Positions 25,375-33,884 of a stretch of DNA of 64,000 bases are shown piece by piece (the stretch's first letter is position 1; each line of letters opens with the position of its first letter). Under the pieces are notes generated by a model that made no database searches, was not told the DNA's origin, and was given only the letters and a program-made list of their open reading frames with translations. Position numbers and translations under genes: made by a program. Origin of the DNA: Asanoa ishikariensis (lineage in GTDB: Bacteria; Actinomycetota; Actinomycetes; Mycobacteriales; Micromonosporaceae); contig NZ_FNQB01000003.1 in NCBI RefSeq assembly GCF_900107455.1, positions 1,736,001 through 1,800,000 on the forward strand, given 5' to 3'.

Positions 25375-26224
25375 CGGCGGTCAGCCCCTCCGTCAGCAGC
25401 CGCTCCGTGGCGAAGAAGATGATCACGATGGGCAGGGTAAGCACCACCGACCCGGCCATCAAAACCGTCTTGCTCACTTCGATGCCTCCGGCGAGCTGGG
25501 CGAGGCCGAGGGAGACCGTCCAGTTTTGACGGTTCTCGACCAGGAACAGGAGGGCGAACAGGTACTCGTTCCATGCGATCATGAAGACGTAGAGTGCGTT
25601 CGCCATCACGGCCGGTGCCGCGAGCGGCAAGATTACCTTACGCAGGGTTTGTAACCGTGTGTAACCGTCGACGGCGGCGGCCTCTTCGAGGCTCTCCGGG
25701 ATCGTGCTCAGGTAGTTGCGCAGCATGTAGATCGACACCGGGATCGTCTGCGCGATGTAGACGACGACCAGCCCGGCCAGCGAGCCCCGCAGGCCCAGCC
25801 GCGTGAACACGGTGAACAGCGGGATCGCCAGCAGGATCGCCGGGAACAGGTACACGGCCAGGAACAGGAAGTGCACCTGCCGGCGGCCGACGAACCGCAG
25901 ACGGCTCACCGCGTACGAGCCGGGAATCGACACGAGCAGCGTCAGGATGGTCGCCGACGCGGCCACCAGGAACGTGTTGAGGATCAGCCGCACGAAGCCC
26001 TGGCCCCCGCTGTCGACGGAGCCGAGCACCTCGCGGTAGGTCGACACCGTCCACTCCGCCGGGCCGGCCCAGAGGCCCCCGGGGTTCTGGAGCACCGCCT
26101 CGATCGGCCGGATGGACAACAGCACCATGTAGTAGAACGGGAACAGCGTGACCACGATCAGCACCGCGATCACGACCCAGCGCAGCACGCCGAACAGGCG
26201 GGTCTCGAAGGTCGCCCGGTCCAT
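25358..26224 (-). CDS. Carbohydrate ABC transporter permease, MalG type
   Basis: 288 residues, six membrane helices. The coupling loop that docks on the ATPase is visible: EAAAVDGYTRLQTLRKVILPLAAPAV (EAA motif). The start is the ATG in TGATG shared with the other permease gene; an adjacent GTG (26227) could also serve. Together with the MalF-type subunit it would form the membrane channel of an importer fed by the lipoprotein at 27201-28592. No ATPase gene lies in the cluster, so a shared MsiK-like ATPase elsewhere is expected. Confidence 0.92.
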   Translation of the reverse strand: MDRATFETRLFGVLRWVVIAVLIVVTLFPFYYMVLLSIRPIEAVLQNPGGLWAGPAEWTVSTYREVLGSVDSGGQGFVRLILNTFLVAASATILTLLVSIPGSYAVSRLRFVGRRQVHFLFLAVYLFPAILLAIPLFTVFTRLGLRGSLAGLVVVYIAQTIPVSIYMLRNYLSTIPESLEEAAAVDGYTRLQTLRKVILPLAAPAVMANALYVFMIAWNEYLFALLFLVENRQNWTVSLGLAQLAGGIEVSKTVLMAGSVVLTLPIVIIFFATERLLTEGLTAGADKG

Positions 26225-27201
26225 CACGACTCATCCTCCCGGGGCGCGAAGAACTTGAGATAGACCACCAGCAGCACCACGAGTACGGCGGCGAGCACCA
26301 GGCCCTGTGCCGCGGCGGCACCGATGTCGAGCCGCGAGGTGAGGAAGTCGTAGACCCGGACGCTGGCCACCTGGGTGCCCGCACCACCGCCGGTGAGCAG
26401 CCAGACGTCGTCGAACTTGTTGAAGGTCATGATGAAGCGCAGCACCGACAGCAGGGCGATCACCGCACCTAGCTGCGGGAGCAGGATGTGCCGGAAGAGC
26501 TGGGTCGGCGCGGCCCCGTCGACCACGGCCGCCTCCTCGAGGTCCTTGGGGACCGCCTGGAGCCGGGCCAGGATGAACAGGAACGCGAACGGGAAGTAGC
26601 GCCAGGCCTCGAACGCGATCACCGTGATCAGCGCGAGCGGGATGTCGACGCCCCAGAGGCTGTATTCCCGCTGGCTGAGGAAGGCGATCGGCCGGTCCCA
26701 GCCGAGGAACCGCTGGCCCCAGTCGTTGGCGACGCCGAACTGCGGGCTGAGCATGATCTCCCAGACGAAGGTCACCGCGACCACCGGCGCCACGTACGGC
26801 AGCAGCACGCTGGCCCGCACCAGCGTGCGACCGGGGAACCGCTTGCGCAGGGCGAGCGCGGCGATGAGCCCGAACAGGATCGAGAACGCGGTGCCGCCGA
26901 CCGTGTAGACCAGCGTGGTCCACAGCGAGCTCCAGAAGCCCGGCGAGGTGAACACGTACTCGAAGTTGCGCAGGGTGAAGTCGCCGAACAGGCCGGTGCG
27001 CCGGATGTTGATCAGCCGCAGCCGCTGGAACGCCAGCAGGATCGTCCACAGGATCGGCACGACGACCACGACCAGCACGACCACGAACGTCGGCGACAGG
27101 TACGCCAGGCCGGCGCGGTTCTCCCGCTGCCGCCGGGTGAGCTGCCGCGCCGGCCGGCGGCGCTCGGGCGCCGCCGGCCGGTCCTCGCGGGTCGCGACCA
27201 T
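26224..27201 (-). CDS. Carbohydrate ABC transporter permease, MalF/UgpA type
   Basis: 325 residues. A basic N-terminal tail (APERRRPARQLTRRQREN) precedes six membrane helices; the EAA coupling loop reads EEAAVVDGAAPTQLFRHILLPQLGAV. The start codon shares bases with the stop of the binding-protein gene (TGATG) and the stop shares bases with the next permease start, so all three are translationally coupled. Confidence 0.92.
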   Translation of the reverse strand: MVATREDRPAAPERRRPARQLTRRQRENRAGLAYLSPTFVVVLVVVVVPILWTILLAFQRLRLINIRRTGLFGDFTLRNFEYVFTSPGFWSSLWTTLVYTVGGTAFSILFGLIAALALRKRFPGRTLVRASVLLPYVAPVVAVTFVWEIMLSPQFGVANDWGQRFLGWDRPIAFLSQREYSLWGVDIPLALITVIAFEAWRYFPFAFLFILARLQAVPKDLEEAAVVDGAAPTQLFRHILLPQLGAVIALLSVLRFIMTFNKFDDVWLLTGGGAGTQVASVRVYDFLTSRLDIGAAAAQGLVLAAVLVVLLVVYLKFFAPREDES

Positions 27202-28592
27202 CAGTTCAGCGACTTCTGGATCGCCCGCACGTCCTCCGCGGCGCGTTTCGCCGCGCCGGCGGCATCGAGCTCACCACCGGCCAGGGCGTTGACCGCCTTG
27301 GGTACGGGCAGCTCGCCGAGCGTGGCGCCGAGCAGCGCGCCCTGCTTCTGCGGCAGTGCCCAGCGCTTGAAGGTGTCAGGGCTGGTACGCAGCGCCTCCA
27401 GCACGTCGGCCGGGTAGCTGTCGGAGAGCGGCTTGCGGGTGTCGACGCCGGCCGGCAGCGTGTTCCAGGCGGTCGCGAACTTCGCCGGGTCGGCCGAGTC
27501 GCCCTTGCGGACCGGGAACTTGCCCTCGGGCGCGATGCCGAGCCAGCCGGGGTAGCCCTCGTTCATCATGTACGCGACGAACTTGCGGGCCTGGTCGGTG
27601 CTCGGGCCGTCCTTGGTGATCGCCCAGCTCGTGATCTCGCCGAACTGCGCCGGCTGACCGTTCGGCCCGGCCACCGCGGTCACGATGCCGCTGTTCTTGG
27701 CCAGGTAGGCCGGGTCGGCCTTGCACTCGGGACAGGTCGGCAGGGCGTCGTTGCGGAGCCCGGCCATCTCGTCGAGCAGGAACGACGACCAGACCACCAT
27801 CGCGGCCTTGCCGGCGAAGTACGTGGCCCGGGTGGTGTCGACGTCCTGCGCGCCGGGCACCGACCAGTTCTTGACCAGGTCCTCGTACAACTGGAACGTG
27901 GCCACGCACTGTGGCGTGTCGAGCGTGACGTTCTTGGCGTCGTCGACCAGCTCACAGCCGTTGCCGAGGGCGAAGTTCTCGAACGTCTGCTCGGTGAAGG
28001 CGTCGTTGGGGACGGTGGCCAGCGTGATGCCGGCGACCCCACCGGTGTTGAGCCGCTGCGCGGCGGCGCGGATCTTGTCGAAGGTGTCCGGCGGCTGGAG
28101 GCCCGCCTTGTCGAACAGGTCCTTGCGATAGAAGAGCAACTGGGCCCAGCCGTCACTGGGCACGGCGAGCTGGTTGCCGTCCTGCCCGGTGAGCTCCAGG
28201 GCGCGCGGCGAGAAGGTGCCGCGGCCGAGCTCGTCGACGACGGCCTTGGCGGCATCGGTGTCGAGCAGGTCGTTGGTCGCCATCTGGGACACCGCGGCCA
28301 GCGGCAGGGCGCCCACCACGTCCGGCATCTGGCCGGAGGCGGCCGCTGAGGTGATCAGGCTGGTGAACTGGTTCTCGTCGGTCGCCACGATCTTGACCTG
28401 GATGCCGGTCGCGGCGGTGAACTGATCGGCGATCTTCTGGGTGGCCTGGACCCGGTCGGTCTGGTTCTCCAGGCTCCACACGGTGATCGAGCCGCTGGCG
28501 TCGTCCTCGGGGTCGTCGCCTCCACAGGCACTCAGCGCGGTGGTCACCAGGGTCGCCGCGAGCACGGCGGTGAGCAGTCTTCTCGCGTTCAC
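27201..28592 (-). CDS. Extracellular sugar-binding lipoprotein of an ABC importer
   Basis: 463 residues from a GTG with TAAGGAG 8 bp upstream. The signal peptide ends in a lipobox LSAC with Cys23 as the lipid-attachment residue, then an acidic linker. The mature protein has the family 1 solute-binding fold (SGSITVWSLENQTDRVQATQKIADQF; GKAAMVVWSSFLLDEM; FVAYMMNEGYPGWLGIAPEGKFPVRKG). Four extra cysteines (NGCELV, PQCVAT, PTCPEC) may form disulfides. It delivers an oligosaccharide or glycoside to the two permeases. The substrate is likely a glucan-type or glycosidic compound, from the divergent glycosidase genes. Confidence 0.92.
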   Translation of the reverse strand: MNARRLLTAVLAATLVTTALSACGGDDPEDDASGSITVWSLENQTDRVQATQKIADQFTAATGIQVKIVATDENQFTSLITSAAASGQMPDVVGALPLAAVSQMATNDLLDTDAAKAVVDELGRGTFSPRALELTGQDGNQLAVPSDGWAQLLFYRKDLFDKAGLQPPDTFDKIRAAAQRLNTGGVAGITLATVPNDAFTEQTFENFALGNGCELVDDAKNVTLDTPQCVATFQLYEDLVKNWSVPGAQDVDTTRATYFAGKAAMVVWSSFLLDEMAGLRNDALPTCPECKADPAYLAKNSGIVTAVAGPNGQPAQFGEITSWAITKDGPSTDQARKFVAYMMNEGYPGWLGIAPEGKFPVRKGDSADPAKFATAWNTLPAGVDTRKPLSDSYPADVLEALRTSPDTFKRWALPQKQGALLGATLGELPVPKAVNALAGGELDAAGAAKRAAEDVRAIQKSLN

Positions 28593-28894
28593 GCGGTTTG
28601 CTCCTTAGTCCGATTTATCGATCTCGCTCCTTTGTCCACGATCTACGGACGAATAACACCAAGGTCTTATACGTGAAGGCAAGACATATGTACGTAACGT
28701 TCGGTCTCTTCGTCGGGTAACGGACGATCTTGACCAGGTTGTCTCCGGTCCGCGCGTCCTTTGTCCACATTTGACACGAGAGGTCGCGACTCGGACTTAT
28801 ACTTGATTGCCAGACATAAGTGCGTAACATCTCGGCGGAACAACCCGTCGTTATGTCGCGCGCTTCTCTCTTCGAGCATGGGTGGAAGGCCGTC
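28593..28894. promoter_or_regulatory. Divergent regulatory region of the sugar locus
   Basis: This 302-bp gap separates the leftward transporter operon from the rightward catabolic operon and is markedly richer in A+T than its surroundings. It holds two copies of a roughly 130-bp module (see the repeat entry). TTGACA at 28771-28776 followed by ACTTAT (28795-28800, 18-bp spacer) is a rightward promoter candidate. TAAGGAG (minus strand, 28607-28601) serves the binding-protein gene. No convincing open frame lies inside. Confidence 0.75.
28629..28828. repeat. Tandem duplicated regulatory module (about 130-bp period)
   Basis: CCTTTGTCCAC occurs at 28629-28639 and 28758-28768. A second block is repeated at 28663-28698 and 28793-28828 with 29 of 36 bases identical; it contains CTTATAC, AGACATA and CGTAAC in the same order in both copies. 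In the right copy ACTTAT (28795-28800) and ATAAGT (28816-28821) form an inverted repeat with 15 bp between. The conserved blocks, with diverged spacer, look like duplicated operators or promoter elements for the divergent operons, probably bound by the ROK repressor. Confidence 0.7.
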
Positions 28895-29941
28895 GTGCCG
28901 CAGATAGTGCAGTTCACCTCTCCCCGTCACGTGGAGGTCGTCGACCAGCCCCACGTGGAGCTGCGGCCGGGGCAGGTACGGGTCCGCACCAGCTACTCCG
29001 GGATCTCGGCAGGCACCGAGCTCACCGCGTACCGGGGCACGAACCCCTACCTCAACCGCGACTGGGACCCGGACCTGCGACTGTTCGTCGAGGGGTCGAG
29101 CGGGCTCAACTACCCGGTGGCGGGCCTCGGCTACTCCGAGGTCGGCGAGGTGGTCGAAGTGTTGGCGGACGAGCCGCAGGACGGCGACCCGATCCCCGGC
29201 CAGCAGGTCTGGGGCATCTGGGGGCACCGCGGCGAGGCCGTACTCCCGATCGAGAAGGTTCGCGGCTGCGTCGTGCCGCCCGGCCTGGACCCGGTCGCAG
29301 CCACTTTCGCGCGGGTCGGCGCGGTCGCGCTCAACGGCGTGCTGGCCGCCGACATCCACCTCTCCGAAGTGGTCGTGATCTTCGGCCAGGGCGTGCTCGG
29401 GCTGCTCGCCACCCGGCTGGCCCAACTCTCCGGCGCCACCGTGGTCGCGGTCGACACGCTGCCGGCCCGGCTGGAGAAGGCCAAGGAATACGGTGCGACG
29501 CACGTCGTCGACGCCGCCGCGACCGACGTGGGGATCGCCCTGCGCGGGCTGACCGACGGGCGCGGCGCCGACGTGGCGATCGAGATCAGCGGGCACTACC
29601 CGGCCCTGCACGACGCGATCCGCGCGGTCGCGGTCGACGGGCGGGTCGTGGCCTCCGGGTTCTACCAGGGCGACGGCGCCGGGCTGCGGCTCGGCGACGA
29701 GTTCCATCACAACCGGGTCCGGATCGTCTCCTCCCAGATCGGGGGCGTGCCGCCGGAGCTCGCCGGGCGCTGGAACCAGGCCCGCCTCAACCAGGCGTTC
29801 CTGAACCTCGCCCAGCAGGGCGCGGTCGACCCCGTCGGCCTCGTCACACACGTCATCGCGGTGGAAGAGGCGGCGGAGGCGTTCGCCATGCTCGACCACC
29901 GTCCGCAGGAAGCACTCCAGGTGGTGTTGAAGTTCTCATGA
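28895..29941 (+). CDS. Medium-chain dehydrogenase/reductase (zinc-binding dehydrogenase superfamily) without the usual zinc cysteine
   Basis: 348 residues from the GTG at 28895, which has GGAAGG 5 bp upstream; upstream ATGs (28853) lack a ribosome site. The GroES-like half reads VRVRTSYSGISAGTELTAYRG: where classical alcohol dehydrogenases have the catalytic zinc Cys there is Ser-Gly-Ile-Ser. The Rossmann half has VVIFGQGVLGLLATRLAQLSGATVVAVD, with Asp at the end of beta-2 suggesting NAD. It probably oxidises a hydroxyl of a sugar or polyol. It is the first gene of a four-gene rightward operon and overlaps the isomerase gene by 4 bp. Confidence 0.88.
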   Translation: MPQIVQFTSPRHVEVVDQPHVELRPGQVRVRTSYSGISAGTELTAYRGTNPYLNRDWDPDLRLFVEGSSGLNYPVAGLGYSEVGEVVEVLADEPQDGDPIPGQQVWGIWGHRGEAVLPIEKVRGCVVPPGLDPVAATFARVGAVALNGVLAADIHLSEVVVIFGQGVLGLLATRLAQLSGATVVAVDTLPARLEKAKEYGATHVVDAAATDVGIALRGLTDGRGADVAIEISGHYPALHDAIRAVAVDGRVVASGFYQGDGAGLRLGDEFHHNRVRIVSSQIGGVPPELAGRWNQARLNQAFLNLAQQGAVDPVGLVTHVIAVEEAAEAFAMLDHRPQEALQVVLKFS

Positions 29942-30735
29942 TCAAGATCTCCTGCCAGGAGCAACTGCTCCCCGGCGAGAGCCTCCAGGCGAAGTGGGAC
30001 TTCGCCGCCCGTGCCGGCTACGACGGGATCGAGCTGCGGGCCAAGGGCGACTTCGCGTTCCGCGACCGGCTGCCCGAGCTGCGCCAGGCCGCCCGCGACG
30101 GCGTGCCGATGCCCTCGGTCTGCGTCGACATGCTGCACTTCATCGGCGCGTTCGACGCCGACCTGCGCCGCGACGCCATCGCCCAGCTCCGCTCGCAGCT
30201 CTCCGTGCTCGCGGAGGTCGGTGGCACGGTGGCCTGCACGCCCGCCTCCTACGGGATGTTCTCCCGGCGGCTGCCCCCGTTCGAGCCGCCCCGCTCCCCC
30301 GAGGCCGACCGGGCGGTGCTGCTCGCGGCGCTCACCGAGCTCGGCGCGCACGCCGAGTCGGTCGGGGTGACGCTGGTGCTGGAGCCGCTCAACCGCTACG
30401 AGGACCACATGGTCAACCGCCTCGACGAGGCGGTCTCGCTGGTCGACGAGGTCGGTCTGCGCTCCGTGCGGGTGCTGGCCGACACGTACCACATGAACAT
30501 CGAGGAGGACGAGCCCACCAGCGCGCTGGTCAAGGCCGCCGACCACCTCGCGCACGTCCAGGTCAGCGACTCCAACCGCTTTCAACCCGGCGCCGGGCAC
30601 ATCGACTGGGGTGCGCTGCTCGGCACGCTGGACGCGGTCGGCTACGAGGGGCATCTGGCCGTCGAGTGCCGGCTGCGCGGCGAGCCCGCGGCGGCGGTCG
30701 CGGCGATCCCGGGCTTCCTGCGGAGGTGGTCGTGA
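29938..30735 (+). CDS. Sugar phosphate isomerase/epimerase-like TIM-barrel protein
   Basis: 265 residues. AP-endonuclease-2/xylose-isomerase-like fold: GYDGIELRAKGDF, SVCVDMLHFIGAFD, a metal-binding Glu in TLVLEPLNRYEDHMVN, ADTYHMNIEEDEP (Asp/His metal ligands), HVQVSDSNRFQPGAGHIDW and a final Glu in HLAVECRLRG. These residues make a divalent metal site for ketose-aldose or keto-sugar isomerisation. It is translationally coupled at both ends (ATGA with the dehydrogenase, GTGA with the glycosidase), so it likely acts on the dehydrogenase product or substrate. Confidence 0.9.
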   Translation: MIKISCQEQLLPGESLQAKWDFAARAGYDGIELRAKGDFAFRDRLPELRQAARDGVPMPSVCVDMLHFIGAFDADLRRDAIAQLRSQLSVLAEVGGTVACTPASYGMFSRRLPPFEPPRSPEADRAVLLAALTELGAHAESVGVTLVLEPLNRYEDHMVNRLDEAVSLVDEVGLRSVRVLADTYHMNIEEDEPTSALVKAADHLAHVQVSDSNRFQPGAGHIDWGALLGTLDAVGYEGHLAVECRLRGEPAAAVAAIPGFLRRWS

Positions 30736-32045
30736 CCCTCGCCCCCGCAATAGCCGCCCTAGCGCCGTCCGCGTCGCTCGACCGGGCGGCGCGGCGGGTG
30801 CTGGCGGCGAACTGGCGGCGCGGCGCGACCGTGCCCGCCGGCGGCCTCTACCCGCACCAGTGGAGCTGGGACTCCGCCTTCATCGCGCTCGGGCTGCGGC
30901 ACTTCTCGCCGGTGCGGGCGCAGCGCGAGCTCGAGTCGTTGTTCGGCGCGCAGTGGGCCGACGGCCGCGTGCCACACATCGTCTTCGACCCGCTGGTGCC
31001 GGCCGACGCGTACTTCCCCGGTCCCGCGTTCTGGCGGTCCACCGACCGCTCCGGCACGCCCGGCGTGCCGACCTCCGGGATCGTGCAGCCGCCCGCGCAC
31101 GCCCTGGCCACGTGGGAGACGTACCAGGCCGCACCGGCCGTGGCGCGTTCCCGCCGGTTCCTGGAGCGGCTCTACCCCCGGCTGGTCGCCTGGCACGACT
31201 GGCTGCTGACCGCGCGCGACCTGCGCGGGCGCGGCCTGATGTCGGTGGTGCACCCGTGGGAGTCCGGGATGGACAACAGCCCCGCCTGGGACCTCCCGCT
31301 CTCCCGGGTCGTGCCGCTGCCGCCGACCGAGCTGGCCAGGCGCGACCTCGCGCACGCCGCGGCCACCGAGCGGCCCACGGACGCCGATTACGGGCGCTAC
31401 ATCCGGCTGGCCCGCGACTACCGCGACTCGCGTTACGAGGCGACGCCCGGGTTCGCGGTCGAGGATCCGCTGTGCAACGGGCTGCTCGCCGCCGGCGAGT
31501 ACGCGCTGGCCTCGATCGCCACCGAGATCGGGCAGGACCCGAACCGCCACCTGGTACGCGCCCAGCAGGTCACCGACGCCATGATGACCGAGCTGTGGGA
31601 CGTGAGCGCCGGCACCTTCTTCGCGTACGACGTGCTCGGCGACGCGGTGCTGCGGTCGTACTCGATCTCGGGCCTGCTGCCCTTGATCGTGCCGGACCTG
31701 CCGGTGGCGACGGACCTGGTCAAGACCGCGCTCGGCGACCGCTTCCGGCTGGCCGACGCGTGCCCGCTGCCCAGCTACGACCTCACCGCCGAGGACCACG
31801 AGCCCGGCCGGTACTGGCGCGGCCCGGGATGGATCAACACGAGCTGGCTCTTCTGGCACGGCCTGCGCCTGCACGGTGAGACCGGCCTCGCCGACGACCT
31901 GCGCGACCGGTTGCTGGCCCGGGTGCGGGCGTGCGGCTTCCGCGAATACGTCGACCCGCTCACCGGCGCCGGCCACGGCACGGACGACTTCAGTTGGACT
32001 GCGGCACTGACCCTGGATCTGATCCGCACCGGCCCGCGCCGGTGA
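30732..32045 (+). CDS. MGH1/GH63-like (six-hairpin) glycoside hydrolase
   Basis: 437 residues from a GTG with GGAGG upstream. An (alpha/alpha)6-barrel protein: LYPHQWSWDSAFIALGLRHF, DGRVPHIVF, SGIVQPPAHALATW, HPWESGMDNSPAWD and PGRYWRGPGWINTSWLFWHGLRLHG are the conserved blocks of the mannosylglycerate-hydrolase/GH63-like group. Candidate acidic catalytic residues are the Asp in SWDSAF/GMDNSP and Glu in HPWESG. No signal peptide, so it acts in the cytoplasm on the imported sugar. The linkage specificity (alpha-glucosyl or alpha-mannosyl) is not resolved from sequence. Confidence 0.85.
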   Translation: MTLAPAIAALAPSASLDRAARRVLAANWRRGATVPAGGLYPHQWSWDSAFIALGLRHFSPVRAQRELESLFGAQWADGRVPHIVFDPLVPADAYFPGPAFWRSTDRSGTPGVPTSGIVQPPAHALATWETYQAAPAVARSRRFLERLYPRLVAWHDWLLTARDLRGRGLMSVVHPWESGMDNSPAWDLPLSRVVPLPPTELARRDLAHAAATERPTDADYGRYIRLARDYRDSRYEATPGFAVEDPLCNGLLAAGEYALASIATEIGQDPNRHLVRAQQVTDAMMTELWDVSAGTFFAYDVLGDAVLRSYSISGLLPLIVPDLPVATDLVKTALGDRFRLADACPLPSYDLTAEDHEPGRYWRGPGWINTSWLFWHGLRLHGETGLADDLRDRLLARVRACGFREYVDPLTGAGHGTDDFSWTAALTLDLIRTGPRR

Positions 32046-32060
32046 CTCGTTGACTCCGAT

Positions 32061-33884
32061 ATGCGGACCCTGGTATCCGGCGTCACCTGCCTGTTGACGG
32101 ACGCCGGCGGCAATGTCACCGACACCGGCGGCTTCTTCGTCGCGGACACCCGGCACCTGTCCCGTTGGGTGCTGACCGTGCACGGCCGAGCCCTGCGCTC
32201 CCTGGCCGAGTCGGCCGGCGAGGTGGTGCTGGCGCCGCCGACCGCACGCAACGAGAACCCGCCGTTCGTGCTGCGCCGGGTCCAGCGGCTCGGATCCGGC
32301 TCGCTGATCGAGGAGCTGACCCTGACCAGCTTCGTGGGGTCGCCGCAGACGGTACGCGTCGCGCTGTCCGCCGAGGCCGACTTCGCCGACCAGTTCGAGT
32401 TGCGCTCGTCGCGCCTGTTCGACAAGTCGGACGCGATCCGCGAGGTGTCGACGGACGAGGCATCGCTCTTGTTCGGGTACGCGCGGCGAGGCTTTCGCCG
32501 GCAGACTCGCGTCACCGCGTCACCGCCGGCCCGGCTCTCCGCCGACGGTGCCCAGTGGACGGTCACCGTGCCGGCCCACGGCACCGTGACCCTACGCGCG
32601 GCGGTGACCGCGGGCGACACCGTGCCCGTGCTGGCGCCCGAGCCGTTCGCCGCGACGGCGCCGGCGGACGACCTCGCCCGGTGCGTCGCACGCGGCCTGG
32701 CCGACCTGGACAGCCTGCGCGTGCCGGCCGCCGACCTGCCGCCGATCGCCGGCGTCGACCTGCCGGCCGGTGCCGTGGTGCCGGCCGCCGGCGCGCCCTG
32801 GTTCCTCACCCTGTTCGGCCGGGACAGCCTGCTGACCTCGCTGTTCGCCCTGCCGTACCGGCCTGAGCTGGCCGAGGGGACGCTGCGGCTGCTGGCGGCG
32901 ACCCAGGGCCGGATGACCGACCCCGACCGGGTCGAGGAACCCGGCAAGATCCTGCACGAGCTGCGCCAGGGCGAGCTCGCCACGCTCGGCGAGGTCCCGT
33001 ACGGCCGCTACTTCGGCACGGTAGACGCGACGCCGCTGTTCCTCGTGCTGCTCGCCGAGCACCACACGGTCACCGGCGACACGATCGTGGCCAAGGACCT
33101 GGAACCGGCCGCCCGGGCCGCGGTCGCGTGGATGCTCGACGACGGCGGCATCCAGGCCACCGGCTACCTGCGCTACCGGACCGACGGGCCGGGCCTGGTG
33201 CACCACTGCTGGAAGGACTCCGCCGACTCGATGGTCTTCGCCGACGGCAAGGTCGCGGCGGGGCCGATCGCGGTCAGCGAGGCACAGGGGTACGCGTACC
33301 GCGCGATGCGCGGCACCGCGGAGCTCGCCCGGACCGCTTGGGGCGACCCGACCTGGGCCGCGGAGCTCGACCGCCGCGCCGACCGCCTGCGGGCGATGTT
33401 CTCCGCCGACTTCCGGCTGCCGAACGCCTTCGTGGCGCTGGCCCTGGACGGCGCGGACCGGCAGGTCGACGCGCTGGCATCGAACGCCGGCCACGTGCTG
33501 TGGTCCGGCATCCTCGACGACTCCTGGGCCGACCTGGTCGCCCAGCGGCTCGCCGAGGAGGACTTCTTCTCGGGCTGGGGCATCCGCACGCTGGCCGAGG
33601 GCCAGCCGCCGTACCACCCGCTCTCGTACCACCGGGGCGGCGTCTGGCCGCACGACACCGCGCTCGCGGTCGCCGGGCTGGCCCGGGTCGGGCACACCGC
33701 CGCGGCCGCCCGGATCGCCCAGGGCCTGGTCGCGGCCGCCTCGTACGCGGGCGGGCGGCTGCCCGAGGTGCTGACCGGCCTGCCCCGGCGCGCCGGTCAG
33801 GCGCCGGTCCCGTACCCGCACTCCTGCTCACCGCAGGCCTGGGCCGCGGCGGCACCGCTGCTGTTGAAGACGGCGCTCAGCTAG
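32061..33884 (+). CDS. Glycogen debranching-type enzyme (amylo-alpha-1,6-glucosidase family)
   Basis: 607 residues. The N-terminal debranching domain (about 1-195) has TDTGGFFVADTRHLSRWVLTVHG and YARRGFRRQTRV; the C-terminal (alpha/alpha)6 barrel holds APWFLTLFGRDSLLTSL, LHELRQGEL, VDATPLFLVLLAEH, WKDSADSMVFADGKVAAGPIAVSEAQGYAYRA and YHRGGVWPHDTALAVAG. It is cytoplasmic (no signal). It starts 15 bp after the preceding glycosidase gene and ends the operon. Its family hydrolyses alpha-1,6 branch stubs or short glucosides; with the other glycosidase it suggests that the imported substrate is an oligosaccharide or glucosylated compound. Confidence 0.88.
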   Translation: MRTLVSGVTCLLTDAGGNVTDTGGFFVADTRHLSRWVLTVHGRALRSLAESAGEVVLAPPTARNENPPFVLRRVQRLGSGSLIEELTLTSFVGSPQTVRVALSAEADFADQFELRSSRLFDKSDAIREVSTDEASLLFGYARRGFRRQTRVTASPPARLSADGAQWTVTVPAHGTVTLRAAVTAGDTVPVLAPEPFAATAPADDLARCVARGLADLDSLRVPAADLPPIAGVDLPAGAVVPAAGAPWFLTLFGRDSLLTSLFALPYRPELAEGTLRLLAATQGRMTDPDRVEEPGKILHELRQGELATLGEVPYGRYFGTVDATPLFLVLLAEHHTVTGDTIVAKDLEPAARAAVAWMLDDGGIQATGYLRYRTDGPGLVHHCWKDSADSMVFADGKVAAGPIAVSEAQGYAYRAMRGTAELARTAWGDPTWAAELDRRADRLRAMFSADFRLPNAFVALALDGADRQVDALASNAGHVLWSGILDDSWADLVAQRLAEEDFFSGWGIRTLAEGQPPYHPLSYHRGGVWPHDTALAVAGLARVGHTAAAARIAQGLVAAASYAGGRLPEVLTGLPRRAGQAPVPYPHSCSPQAWAAAAPLLLKTALS

